Shown here: positions 1 to 11,211 of the stretch, piece by piece
Layout: every line of letters starts with the position of its first letter
Position numbering within the stretch: the stretch's first letter is position 1
From: Auricularia sp. M13
Lineage: Eukaryota > Basidiomycota > Agaricomycetes > Auriculariales > Auriculariaceae
Length of the DNA stretch: 64,000 nt
Reading direction: 5' to 3'
NCBI GenBank assembly: GCA_037042915.1
Contig: CM073200.1
Coordinates: 1,364,001 to 1,428,000 of the forward strand
Position numbers and translations under genes: made by a program
The notes under the pieces: model-generated
What the model was told of the DNA's origin: nothing
What the model saw: the letters and a program-made list of their open reading frames with translations, nothing else
Database searches by the model: none

Positions 1-14
1 AACGAAATCATATC

Positions 15-714
15 TTAAAGGCCGAGGAGGGCAATAACGAGCGAGAGGACAATGTTAACGCTGCCCGTGATGCTCACGCAACTGAGGATGACATCAATAA
101 GAATTAAGCCACATGACGAGGCGATACGCACAGCGGGGCAATGATCGAGATGATGCCGCCGACGCAAAGGTTGAGCTGAACGAGCCAAGCCTGGAGCGCG
201 ATGTCGAGCGTAATGCCAGCCGTCACGTTGACCAGGATGTTGGCGAACACGCCGACGCAGCCCGAGATGCTCTGCGCCACGATCAGCCGTGCGAATACTG
301 AGGAATCTGGGAGAAACGTACGACAAGGATGTCCGCGCAGACGTGAGCAATTGCTGCGATGTGGTCCTTGTTGCTGAGGTCGACAATAACACCGACCTTG
401 ATGATAGCGGCAACGCAGGCGTGGACGAGCACGACAATCTGGCCAATGTAGACCGAGATGTCCGCGTGGACGTCAAGGTCGACTGAAGCATGATGAGGCC
501 GAGGGGAGAAAGTGAGGAAGCGGGGAAAAGAAAACGCACCCATGACCTTCACGATAGCGTCGATCTTGGCCTTGAGGTCAAGGCAGAGGTTGAGGACGAC
601 GGTAAGAGGATCAGTCGCCGTGACGGCGACCTCCCTCGAGGCAACGGGGGATGCGTACGCAACCGCGGAGAACGCGATGAGGGCAAGGATGGTGCTGGCG
701 ACGCGGGACTGCAT
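15..714 (-). CDS. Small secreted hydrophobic protein, family copy A
   Basis: Four exons on the minus strand: 714-540, 482-322, 271-132, 81-15, giving 180 residues. The start MQSRVASTILALIAFS begins a signal peptide ending near AYASP. The rest is Val/Ile/Ala/Leu-rich with short polar breaks and no hydrophobin cysteine pattern; it ends in ALLGL. Introns are 57, 50 and 50 bases with GT-AG borders. Exons 2, 3 and 4 (161, 140, 67 bases) match the two copies at 4.1 and 5.8 kb in length and phase, which fixes the model. Likely role: cell-wall, surface or interface protein. The SC15 protein of Schizophyllum commune is a possible analogue in size and hydrophobicity, but that is inference only. I do not recognise a named domain. 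Confidence 0.82.
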
Positions 715-724
715 AATGCTGGCG

Positions 725-2649
725 TGTGGGTGGGTGCAAAGAGCGACTTGGGAACGCGACAGGCAAGACTGAGAAAGCTGGGAGAGCTGAGGGAAACCGA
801 GACGAGAACTACGAGGTTTTTATACTGCAGTCCGTCATGCCGGAACCATTCGGCTCCATGGTTTCACAATTGTATTGCAGAAGCTTCTACCCCCAACCCT
901 GACCGTGGAATGATGCGCGTGTTCAGTCTCACACACTTCGGATTCTCGGCTTCGGCTACTTTTGAACTCTTCCCATGCCTTCGCTACATTATTACATAAG
1001 ACTTTGATGGCCAATCGCGCGAGGCTATCTGGGTGGCGTTGCTGCAAGATGCAGGATTTCCAATTCCTTGCATTTGCAGAGTACTAGATTCTACTAGCCA
1101 AAGTTGCACCTCCTCAGGCCGATCCCTGAGCTCGGACATTGGAAGGAGTTACAAATGTGCAGGGCTCAGCGCTCAGCCCATGTTTGCTGTGGGCGCTAAG
1201 TCTCGAAACTCGATCACTCGCGTATGGTTTTCCAATCGGCGTTCTGAGCGGCTTGAATTGAGTTAGACGTACGCGGTACCTTCGGAGCGCCCTAGATGAC
1301 ATGCGGCTTCTTATTGATGGGCTAACCTCCAACAGCAAGCTCCTAACAGGAGGGAGACAAATGCTAGCATACTGATGACATAGCAGGCGCAGGCACCGTT
1401 GGACCGTGCGGTGAACCATAAATCTCAATATGTTCACCTGAAGAACGGATGAAGCCTGGCCAGCCGCCAGGTAAAGGGGGCCGAGACCACGGGATGGGCC
1501 AGAAGCTGTTACTGGTGTGATATCCCTCGGAGTGAATACAATAGCTGATGCTCTAGCCGCCTTACTCATAAATGGAATCAAGCGGTCCGCACCAAGTCCG
1601 CACATTCTCGACGGAGGTCAATAAGTAGTGCAGCATTTCGATCCAGCGCTGGGAATTGAGAGCATCTGGCCGCATGTGGGGAACTTAAGTGCGTACCTGA
1701 CAACAGAAGTCGCTGGAGCCGCAACTGCGTCTTGGGCTTCGGGCGCCGCGGTCCAGGTTGGGTCTCGCATGACCTTGCCGTCCGATTGGATCAGGGTCGC
1801 CGACGGAGCCAGCTGCGCCCTGCGCACTTCGTTTCCCGTCGGAAGCGGGAAACGCATGCAATTTGAATCTTGCTATTTCAGTCTAGCGGAGGATTTACCA
1901 GTGGTACCTGGTCCACGATACGGTCTCGTAAAGGATGACAGATTCCCACCATCTCTACGTTGCCCGCCGTGGCATGATTTCATACTGTAACTTACCTCAG
2001 TGGGAAGCGCCGGCCACCAAAGACCACCTTGGCTGGGGACGCGAAAATGCCAGACTTCGTTTCAAACACGAAGGGAGGTATTTACGTGAGATTCTCAGTG
2101 CTTCCCGACTCGATTTACAACGCGGTGATTAGTTTTGGCCTGGTAGGCGGCAAACTGTCACTGTGTCAGGTCCAGTGCGCCCAGTCGCTGACTGAGACAC
2201 CGCCGCTTTCGAGACCTGATACGGCTCCATCGCGCCGACTCAGTTCATGGAGAGTAGGTTTCATGAATATGTAACGCCTTGACCAACTGCTAACCTGACT
2301 TGCACTTCGGGTCGCAATGGCTCAACTTCGAGGTCTACTCGCGATACAGCAGGCACGAAATTTCATGTAGAGAATAACACGCGTAGTAAAATTTACTCCT
2401 TTAGTTTATCTTGTACAGTCATTGATATTGACTTGCCAAAAGTATGGGGTTTTGTTTACATTGTTTACATTCAATTACCCACCTTCAGTCCATAAGGACC
2501 TTCAGGCCGCGCCTCGGTGGGTCTAAATTACATGCAGATAGGCGTACTTTTACGAAAGTCTCCGTCAGTTGTTCTTCGGACGGCAATTCCGCGGATAATC
2601 TCATCACCGGTGTTAACCGTTAGCGCGTCCCAAGCTTGCTTCGCGCCAT
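725..2649. other. 1.9-kb stretch without an assignable gene
   Basis: No recognised gene. On the minus strand 1857-1618 there is a 79-codon open segment with protein-like composition (MRFPLPTGNEVRRAQLAPS...), followed by GT-AG-like gaps and more open segments down to about 1114. I could not find one frame-consistent spliced model, so it is noted only as a possible short or decayed gene. Confidence 0.3.
817..824 (-). promoter_or_regulatory. TATA box of secreted copy A
   Basis: TATAAAAA on the minus strand about 105 bases before the ATG at 714. Distance and orientation suit the gene. Confidence 0.5.
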
Positions 2650-4032
2650 GTGACCGTAGCGACACCGTTGAAGGATCGCGTGAGCGAAAAGCTCGTAGAA
2701 GAGCTCATCTCGCGTCTGCGGCGCAGGTTTGCGCTGTATTGTGTCGGTAAACACGATTTTTTGACTTGCTCAGACAGGTCGTCGCCGGTCGGTGCACAGC
2801 AGACTGCAATTGAAACATTCCACGTTCTTCGCCAAGTGGTGGCTCGGGCTCGGTTCAACGATATAGAAGAGCTTGTAGCCCTTGTTAAAACAGTTGGACG
2901 CCGGCTAAAGGTGTGCCACTTGGCTATGACTCGGCGCACGTGACGCTGACAGCTGGCATGCTTCCAGAGCACGCCGTTGGCAATATTGTTCAAAGGTTTT
3001 TACCATCTACATATTCGCGAAGAGGGCTACTCATCCGGAAAGCTTTCTGCACCTATTCCCCGGGCAACATTGCTTTCTTTGGCGGATTTCATTCGACTTG
3101 CGCCCGCACGTGCGCAGACACAAGGCTCGGCTGGCGCACCGCGTTCGAACGGCATTGCTCGAGATCACATCTCAGACGGAGACTCGCTGCATAGCGACGA
3201 GGAGCCAGATGGTGACCTCAAAGGTCACCTCATGGACGGCCTGCGGGAAATCCTCGACGAGCTCAAAACGGTGTACGAGAACGTCGGGAAGAACGCAAAG
3301 GATCACATACACTCCGAGTAAGACCGGTTTAACCAAATTTACAGATACACACTCAATTAATGTGCAGTGAAATAATTTTGACAATCGGACGTTCTCGAAC
3401 CATCGAGTCATTCCTCCAGAACGCATCGCACACGCGCAAATTCACAGTTATCGTCGCTGAAACGGCACCCTCGTGCGCTTGAACCACCGTCAATACATGA
3501 TTTTAACATTACCTCAGATACTCTGGCCGTGACATGGCCGTGAGCCTTTCCGCGCAGGGTATATCCACTGTTCTTGTACCAGACTGTGCCATCTTCGTCC
3601 TCCTGTCGCGTCAACAAAGTCCTCCTCGGCGCACACGCTATACTCGCCGATGGCGGCATGTTCGCCCCGGCCGGCGCCCTCCTCTCCGCCGCGGCCGCGC
3701 GCGCGCATGCTGTGCCGGTCGTCGTGTGCGCCGGCCAGTTCAAGCTCACGCCCAAGTGGAGCGCGGCCGCCGCGGTGCACGCCGCGCGCAATTTTGCAGA
3801 CCCCGCGGCCGTGCTGCCGTTCTCCGAAGGTGTCCTTGCCGAGAAGGTCGACGTACTCAACCCGTATTGGGATTTCGTCGGCCCAGATATGATTGACGTA
3901 TACATCACCAACTATGGCGACCACGCACCGTCTTTTATACATAGGCAAGTACCGTGCGCATAAATTTATGAGTCTCTGACGATTTTCAGGTTGATCAAAG
4001 ACTTGTACGATGATGAGGACACAGAGTTGTAA
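2650..4032 (+). CDS. Translation initiation factor eIF2B beta subunit (GCD7/EIF2B2-like), with frame irregularities
   Basis: Regulatory subunit of the eIF2B guanine-nucleotide exchange factor, which recycles eIF2-GDP. Family matches in order: [31 protein letters not shown], a REEGY segment, [57 protein letters not shown], and the C-terminus [13 protein letters not shown]. Inferred introns: 2727-2777, 2911-2952, 3318-3367, 3473-3517 and 3945-3989; the last has a GC donor (GCAAGT). Oddities: no clean ATG in frame (ATG at 2648 is followed by TGA, and the open frame begins GTG at 2650). The motif [10 protein letters not shown] lies one frame away from the exon that should carry it (2953-3001). 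A frame change is also needed near 3606 between LLSR and VNKV. Either a decayed copy or local sequence error; the family call itself is firm. Confidence 0.78.
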
Positions 4033-4148
4033 TTTAGCATCAATGCATGCGCCTTTTCTTGGGCTTTTCGTCAACTGCTCATTTTGTGCAGTCTGCCCAG
4101 CTACGTATGTAGTATCCACCAGTTCAACAAGAGACGTGATTGCAGAAT

Positions 4149-4857
4149 TCAAAGATCGAGGAGGGCGATGACGAGTGGAAGGGAGAGATTGCCGACTACG
4201 GTGATGTTGACGCAACTGTGTTTGAGATGGTCAGGTCTATGGCTAGTGCTATGAGATGCAGGGCGTACAGAGGAGCGATAACAGTCAGGATACCAGAGAC
4301 GCAAAGATTGAGGCTGACGAGGAGGGCCTGCATAGCGACATCGAGGCTGGCAACCGCAAGCAGGTTGGTAAGGATGGCAGCGAAAACTGTAATGCTAGCC
4401 TGGATGCTCTGCGCGACGATGAGATGCAGAAGTCGATCAACGAGCATGCAACTGCGTACGACAATGATTTGAGCGCAGACAGTGGCAACGGCTGTAACTT
4501 GCACTGTGTCACTGAGGTCTAGGACGACGCCGACATTGACGATGGCGGTAGTACAGGCGCCCAGGATGGCCACAATCTGGCCGACCAGCAGCGAAATGTC
4601 CGCTTTGACGTCAAGCTTAGCTGGCAAGATTCGATCAGTCCGCCGCTTCACCAGACTTGTCGTCGCTTACCAAGAGCAGTGAGAACCACACTGACTTTGA
4701 CCTGGGTGTCGAGGAGGATATTGAGGCAGTCCGCCAAAGGGCTGGCACCGCGCGCGCTAACGGCGAGCTCATTGGCGCCGTCGACGGGGCTTGCGAGGGC
4801 GACGAGAGAGAACGCAAAGAGTGCGAGTAAAACGTTGCAGAGGTGAGACTGTTGCAT
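4149..4857 (-). CDS. Small secreted hydrophobic protein, family copy B
   Basis: Four exons: 4857-4671, 4620-4460, 4408-4269, 4215-4149; 184 residues. Signal peptide MQQSHLCNVLLALFAFS..., cleavage likely after ALASP or nearby. Conserved blocks shared with copies A and C: KLDVKADIS, GQIV, VCAQIIV, VFAAIL, LNLCVSGIL and the end CVNIT...VIALL. Introns of 50, 51 and 53 bases sit at the same positions and phases as in the paralogues. No catalytic motif is visible. Lies tail to tail with the eIF2B-beta gene, about 115 bases apart. Function unknown; a surface-active or wall-associated role is inference from composition. Confidence 0.85.
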
Positions 4858-5751
4858 AGTTGATCAGGTAACTGGAAAGTCGTCTGCTGTAGCAAGCTGG
4901 TGGACGCGTTGCACAGGGTGTCCCTTTGATAGTGTCACCTTCCACATTATAACACGCTGTAAATAGCGAAATAGTTTCTCCCATGCATGAATCCCACAAC
5001 GGGGCTTTTGGCAAATTGATTCCCCCCGCGGGGAGAGTGGTCATAGAAGCTGCGCGCGGTCCAACTATTCAGGCTGAATCAGGCAACGCCTCACGGTCTG
5101 GCTCTTGCATGCTACCACTTGATTCACCATTGGATGTATCCCCCGAGACAGCGTCCGATGCAAGAATTCGCTGCAGGAACCGGCTCTAATATCTTTGACT
5201 TTTGACGTCCGCGGTGGCTGAGGGTGCAAATGGCTGTCGAGTATATTGTGACACCTTTTACGCGCGGCTACTCTTTTCTCTTAGCGGTCGGCCGTGGTGA
5301 GCAAGGGAAGTCACCATGGGGCATGCAACCGGCGTCTTGGAATCTTAAACTGTAAAAATCGGTGGAAATAGAGTGCACCAGGAACCATTGCTTGACCAGG
5401 TCTTCCCATGCGGTGAAGGGTGGGAACATTCAATACATATCAGCAAGAAGCTTGGTCCCGCGAGGGTGAGCGGGATGCCTGTGATCGACAGTGCAAGATC
5501 TCACGTGTAATAAGGCAGTCCGGACGCGCCCGCTCTATGTGTGGCACCCGTGCCTCCCCATACGGAAATAGGCCCTGAGACTTTTCGTTCCTTCATGGAT
5601 TTGAATGTCCTATCTCATAGCATCGTGATATATTGCACGGATAGTTACGTGAGCTACTTTCATATATCGCGTGTGAATTAAGTCCGGAAAATGTCTGGCA
5701 ATAGTCAAGCAGGGCTACCCACAGCGCGCCGCGGCGCGTGGAGCGAGAAAT
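4858..5751. other. Intergenic region between secreted copies B and C
   Basis: About 0.9 kb with no open frame I would defend and no repeat I could see. It holds the upstream region of copy B and the downstream region of copy C. Confidence 0.5.
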
Positions 5752-6473
5752 CTAGACTAGACCGAGCAAAGCGAGAACGAGGGAGAGACTAAGGTGCGCC
5801 GTGGTAGTGATGTTGGCGCAGCTGCGTATAGCGAGTCAGTGTTCGATGCTACTGCTAGGTTAAGGACAGCCTTCAAGACGTACAGCGGAGCTATGATAAC
5901 CAGAATCCCGGAGATGCAAGTATTGAGCTTGAGAAGGAGCAACTGCAGAGCGATGTCGAGTTTGACGACAGCCTTGACGTTGACGAGGATTGCAGCGAAG
6001 ACAGAAATGCAGGCCTGCAGGCTCTGTAAAAAGATGAGCGAGTAGTTCAAACGAGCTCTAGAAAGACGGTTCGTACGATGATAATCTGCGCGCAGACAGT
6101 GGCGATGGCCTTGATTTTATCCTTGTCCTTGAGGTCGACGATGACACCGAGCTTGACGATCGCAGTGACGCAGGCCTGGATGAGCACGACAATCTGACCG
6201 ATAAGCACCGAGATGTCCGCCTTGACGTCGAGCTTGACTACGAACACGTGTTCAGCGCTCGGCGATGTTGAGAGCAACGGTTGACTTACCAATGGCAGCA
6301 AGGATTACGTCGATCTTGACCTTGAGGTCGAGGAGGAGGTTGAGGCAGGCGGTCAAGGAGTCGTTCCCACGTGCGCTGACAGCAACGTCCTTAGTGCTGA
6401 CGGGGCCCGCGTATGCGAAGAGCGAGAACGCGAAGAGAGTGAAGAAGACGCTGTAGAGACGATGCTGCTGCAT
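5752..6473 (-). CDS. Small secreted hydrophobic protein, family copy C
   Basis: Four exons: 6473-6290, 6237-6077, 6023-5884, 5821-5752; 184 residues. Signal peptide MQQHRLYSVFFTLFAFS, cleavage near AYAGP. Then KLDVKADISVLIGQ, VCAQIII, LQACISVFAAIL, LNTCISGILVIIAPL and CANIT...LALLGLV. Exon lengths 161 and 140 are identical to copies A and B, and the last exon is 70 against 67. Introns are 52, 53 and 62 bases. Closest to copy B at the N-terminus (both start MQQ), so B and C are probably the more recent pair. Secreted by prediction; role unknown. Confidence 0.85.
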
Positions 6474-6565
6474 TGTGAGGGAGATCGGCGTGGTCGCGGG
6501 GGAGAGGCTGCTTCTATCGCTGAGGAGTCGAGGCGAGCTGGGGATTGAGATTCATCGCGCAGCCA

Positions 6566-6572
6566 TTTTATA
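6566..6572 (-). promoter_or_regulatory. TATA box of secreted copy C
   Basis: TATAAAA on the minus strand, about 95 bases before the ATG at 6473. Confidence 0.5.
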
Positions 6573-6799
6573 GGTTTGCAAAAACGGGGTACAAAAGTGC
6601 GTCATAATGATACTCAGAACACGGGAATTAAAACGCTGACGGGTGGTTCTGAGAACGATGCACGTACTCAAGCGAGGTCTGACAGGGCCGCCAAACTCGA
6701 TCTGGTCGTTGTATGCGGTCATCATTACGCCGCCCATTATGCACGAGCTCAGGATACCCAGTAATAAGCTTTGAGTTTTGCCGTTCATGGGTGTGCAAG

Positions 6800-7270
6800 T
6801 GGCTGATCATGACTAGTATCCCGACGAATTCTCGGATCAGGAAAGCAAGCGATGCCCCAGAGACCGGAGAGCCCGGGACAAGTGAGCGATAGGAGGGTCC
6901 TTTGTCGATTCTGGCGAAGTGGGGCCCATCACGCATCCAATCTCCACCCAGAAGTCGGTGACAGGCGCAGGGAGCGCGGACTACGGTAGAACGCCACGAA
7001 ATTCGTGAAACACGGTGATGAGACTGCATGGACATTGCCCACGGAACCGCTGTCTATGATGTCAACAAGGCGCATGCAGTCGGAGGTTCGGGTCTGTTCA
7101 CAAGAAGAGCAATGGGCTATCAGAGATATACGTCGTTCAGAGTTTCGACCGGACAGAGGCAGAGACGAAGAGCATGGCGCGAGAGGTTGCGAACGCAGCG
7201 CGATTTGCTGTCTGAGCCCATGACAATGCTTCCCAGCCCTCTTGGCACGTGTTGTCAGTTCGGCGCTAAA
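6800..7270. repeat. Diverged duplicate, copy 1
   Basis: Aligns in the same orientation with 9880-10410. Shared blocks include TATCCCGACGA, AAGTCGGTGA.AGGCGCAG, CATTGCCCACGG, ACAAGGCGC and CGGACAGAGGCAGA. Several blocks differ by indels. Reading it on the minus strand gives matching peptide scraps in both copies (RLVD...SG.VGN.HAVSS), so it may derive from an old gene, but neither copy keeps one open frame. No terminal repeats were seen. Confidence 0.6.
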
Positions 7271-8139
7271 AACGCTCGCTCACCTGTATCACCCAGGCCT
7301 CCTGGTCGTGTTCGCGCGCGCCGCGCCTTGGCCGTGCCGTCGAACCGTGATGTTTGTTGGTGTTTGGCTGCGCGTCACGGAAGCTGAGCCCGACGGCCTG
7401 GATCCCTCATCGGGTGTCAATCGACGTACGTCGATTGCACCGTCTCACACCCCTTCTCCTCTTAAAACGCATGTATTTTTTTTTAAATACACGTGATTAT
7501 ATAGAAAGTCCTTGGATTCACTATCTTGAAGCGGTGATTTGGAAGTGAGTGCCCGTGGCATCAGAACGCGCGAAAGCAAGCTAGATACAAGACCCATGAC
7601 CTCCGGCGCGGGTTATCATCAATGTACATTATGTAAGTATAATACAAGGCCAAAGGTGTGCGTGCAGAGCAGCCTGGTCGGGTGTCCCAGGTAGCTGTGC
7701 GACAGTGGTTCGAATGAGCCTGGATTATCGAGGCTAACAAACCTGATTCTCCAGTCTCTCGTGTTCACTTCATTCTGATAACGTGGTGGGCCGTGAGCAA
7801 GTATGGAAGTGTCTTTGCCTCCAGTTTTCTGTTAAATCGAGAGCAACGACGATGTGAACTTGGTGCTATATTCCGAGTCGTTGTTGTCTATCATGAGGAT
7901 TCAGTCGTGATCCAGTCCGTCTTTCGCTCGACACAACCAGGAATCAGAGGAATAAGCTAGCGCTGTGAACGGAGCACGAACGACGGCTTGGCTGTACGCG
8001 AGGGAGCAAGATCAGAGGGGACAACGGCTCGGGGACGAAAGCAACGTCTTTTATGTGTAACCTAAGGGAAAGAGAAGGTGTCTATCTTCAGACCCACGAC
8101 AAAAAATCCGTAGCTGCGATTATCGACAAGTCACTGCTT
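7271..8139. other. Intergenic region downstream of the ice-binding-like gene
   Basis: No supported gene. It holds a T/A run near 7470-7490 and a GGTTCGAAT sequence near 7709 that resembles a pol III B box without a matching tRNA fold. Confidence 0.4.
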
Positions 8140-9093
8140 CTATCGGGGCTGCGTCACGGTAGCCTTCTGGAGCGCTACAGCGGTCTGGACGAGAATACGG
8201 CCGTGGAGCGTCGCACCAGTCTTGAGAGTGACGGAGGTGGACCCGAGTATGACACCGCTGAAATCAGCGCCTGCACCGATGCTAACCGAGTCTCCGACAA
8301 CCCAGACGATATTCTTTGCGAGGGCGCCGCCGACGAGAAGGACCTGAGCGGCGGAACCGAAGGTCAACGTGCCGGCAATTTGAAGGATCCAGGCTGCGTG
8401 AGAGATTCGTTAGCCGCAAATAGAGAGCAGAGAAAATGGCGAAGTCACTCACTGTCACGTGCACTGCCTTCAAGGACTACAACGTTGGGGACGATGACCC
8501 CGTTGGTCCATTTGTACAACCCAGGCGTAAGGATGCGGCCGTCGAGGTTGCCTGCAGCACTGTCAGATCGCGTACAATATGTGTAGCTCAAGCAATGTGT
8601 GCAGCTCACCGGCGCCAAAATTGAGGATCGTGCGGTTCGTTCTTCCGTTCGCATCGACGATTGCGGTGCCAAGGTCGAGCACGGCCTGGGTAAGCACAGA
8701 AGGCGTGGGGCTGTCGTAGTCCGCGGCGAACAGCTTTCCGACGACCTGGGTCGACGTCGAGGAGGTCGTTGGAGGCGTCGATGAGAAGCCGGTCAGGAAG
8801 GAGCCTGCGGCAGGCGACACGGCAATGTCGCCAGCTACGAGGGAGTAATGAGCGAGTGCCACCTCTCTATCCCGCCCAGGCAATATGCACGTACTGACGA
8901 CGGATCTTGGGACAGTGGAGATGCCTGTCTTGGCGAGGATCGCGTAGTTGCCGGCTGTGCGAAGGTTGACCGCAGGCGGTCCCAGAGCCACCACGCATTG
9001 AACAGCCTGCAATCGCTAGTTCAGTGGGACATCGCAACAGTGCCAGTGTAGCAAAAGTCGTACGAGAAGAGTGAGCGCAAGGATGAAGTTCAT
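8140..9093 (-). CDS. Secreted DUF3494 ice-binding-like (antifreeze) protein
   Basis: Five exons: 9093-9064, 9006-8895, 8834-8610, 8551-8453, 8393-8140; 239 residues, close to the usual length of single-domain fungal ice-binding proteins. Signal peptide MNFILALTLLAVQCVVALG. Family hallmarks in order: NYAILAKTGISTV, TGDIAVSPAAGSFLTGF, KLFAADYDSPTPSVL, LGTAIVDANGR, GLYKWTNGV, WILQIAGTLTFGSAA, GGALAKNIVW, LGSTSVTLKTGATLHGR and the TVTQP end. This domain is a beta-solenoid with one flat ice-binding face. In fungi it is exported and limits ice recrystallisation outside the hypha; adhesion or other surface roles are possible where cold is not an issue. Introns are 57-60 bases and all splice phases agree. 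Confidence 0.93.
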
Positions 9094-9154
9094 CGTGTGG
9101 TGAATCGCTGGGGATTTGGAGGGATGTGAGACTGATCTTGCAGGCGACGATGCT

Positions 9155-9163
9155 CATTTTATA
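9155..9163 (-). promoter_or_regulatory. TATA box of the ice-binding-like gene
   Basis: TATAAAATG on the minus strand, about 62 bases before the ATG at 9093. Confidence 0.55.
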
Positions 9164-9879
9164 GCTAAATAAATTTGCCGCGCAATGATGTTGGGTACGC
9201 ACCATTACGTTTCCTCGCGAGCATACAGGATCAACTAAGAATCTTGCGCCTCGCCCGCCGCACATACGCCGGACGTGTAATAGGTGCCGAGAACCATTAC
9301 GAAGGACGCACCGGTTTCCTTCTCCAGCCAGTTGTAGCCTCTGGCGAGGGAGGTGTATGTCTAATCAGAAAATCAAAAATGAGCGAGTTCTATGCAGTGG
9401 GAGACGCAGGATGGCACAAGTAGCAGACGCGAACTGCGGCCGGCACCTTGGAAGCACCATCCCGACATCTCGGGCATGAGCTGAAGGCTGTCCTGAATCC
9501 CTGACTGCGCTCTGTCAGCTTCATGGAGCTTCAAATGGCTGTAGGGGGCTCGAGGAAGTAGTGCACGTTGCGACGGAACTAGGCCCCAAGAAAAGATGCC
9601 TGCGATTCACGCGCTGGACTTTCGAGAATAGCCCACAGGGAGGTGAAGAAGGCACATATTCGTCGCCCCGCGCGGAAACTCTCGTTCTGAGCCAGTTGAG
9701 CGAGCACCATCTGCCGATCGAGGCCTCTGACGACTGCCTTCTATTGCGTGAGTTAAGGCGTATAAAGCGGTCGAACAATTGCCGTTGGGATAGTAGATTG
9801 AAAGGTGGGATAAGGCCTCGTGAAATTGCCGTGTATTAGTCCAAGCGACCAAGCCCTGTGACACATTCAAAGGCGCAAA
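9164..9879. other. Region upstream of the ice-binding-like gene
   Basis: No gene supported; short overlapping open frames only. Confidence 0.4.
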
Positions 9880-10410
9880 CTATTGCAGCGCAAGTGGCGA
9901 ACGAGTATCCCGACGAGCCACCGGACGAGCCCTCGGGCTAGTGAAGCGAGCGACTTTGCTGCGGACATGCACGGGAATCTGAGGCTTCCGCCAAGTGAGC
10001 AAGAAGAGGTCCTTGGTCGTTCCAAGCGCGCTGGCGCCAATGTGGAGCATGTCCACTTCAAAGTCGGTGAGAGGCGCAGTGTACGTCTACCAAAACGTCA
10101 CGAAATCCGTGAAACACCGATGATGAAACTGCATGGTCATTGCCCACGGGACCGCTATTTGTGGTGTCGACAAGGCGCGTGCAGTCGGGCGCCCGGGTCT
10201 TTCCATAAGAACAACCCGTGCTTCCCCAAGATCTCGATAGTATTGCTCAAACAGAGCTAGAATCCGGCCAGAGTTTTTGAGCGGACAGAGGCAGAAATCC
10301 AGTAACATGGCATGAGAGGTTGCGGAGGGCAAGGTGATTGTTTGCTTGACCCCACCGAAATAGCTCCCCAGCCCTCGTGCGTGTTGGCAGTTCCGCGTCG
10401 CAAACACTCT
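9880..10410. repeat. Diverged duplicate, copy 2
   Basis: Same-orientation partner of 6800-7270, about 3.1 kb away, with the ice-binding-like gene between the two. The nucleotide match is patchy, so the duplication is old. No intact coding frame. Confidence 0.6.
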
Positions 10411-10837
10411 GTCGTCGCTTAGGCGTTCGGAAGTTCTTGAGGTCAGTATGACCTCTGCCCTGACCTCGCATGGCTGTAGAGCGTGAGATACAGTTCCTGA
10501 GGTTAACACCCATCCGGATGTTGGTCGTGCACGGCCCAAAGGTTTCTGGGAAAAGCAATATTACGGAACCTGTCGTTTATTTTAGAAGTGGCCGCATCTA
10601 CACGGTCCTGGATCTTACAAAAACAACACGGCCTGGGTGTTCACAGGCCTCTGGACTCTACACTCGCAGACGACCCTGCAAGATTGGACCGTCATACATC
10701 AATACCAGGTTTCGCAGGTGCCTACGACAGTTGCGGTATATGTGAACGGCTTAACACGCCAGATGTACGGGCCTACTTGACGGGGCTGATGGGCATAGTG
10801 TGGGCGCACTGTGGATCGAGCTAGGTTTGCTTGAGTA

Positions 10838-10997
10838 CTGTACCGTATCGACCGTAGGTTCAGTAACGCGTAACGCCTACCTCTGAAAAATAAGGTTTGA
10901 TGTGCGGAATCGACCGCGATCTCTTATCGAGGCTCACAAAGATTAGATAAATTTTATCGGACCCCGTGGGAATGAACCTACGGTCGATACGGTACAG
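10838..10997. mobile_element. 160-bp MITE with perfect 25-bp terminal inverted repeats
   Basis: The left end 10838-10862 (CTGTACCGTATCGACCGTAG...) is the exact reverse complement of 10973-10997. Both ends are flanked by TA (10836-10837 and 10998-10999), the target duplication of Tc1/mariner-type elements. No coding capacity. Perfect ends suggest a recent insertion. Other copies should exist in the genome, since a non-autonomous element needs a transposase from elsewhere. Confidence 0.85.
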
Positions 10998-11211
10998 TAT
11001 GTCTAGATGCGCCTGGATGGATGATAGGCCCGCCTAAAAGTATAAATCACAAACTGACTGGGAATCAAGGCCCTGATGGCTGAGAATACGGGTTGGAGCA
11101 TCTAAAAAAACGCGTGAGTGGGAAATGTTCGAGGTCAAGCAGTCCCGGTCGGAGTCTGGAAGCGTGACGACCTTCTCCCCGCACCATCACAGTGCAGTAC
11201 GCTGCCCAGCA

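Noticed and set aside
15-6473. Hydrophobin cluster
   Set aside because: The proteins are small, secreted and hydrophobic, but lack the eight-cysteine pattern with two CC pairs.
7680-7745. SINE-like sequence with GGTTCGAATGAGCC and a stretch resembling the interior of the 10.8-kb MITE (TTATCGAGGCTNACAAA)
   Set aside because: Only about 17 bases match and no ends are shared; too weak to call a second copy.
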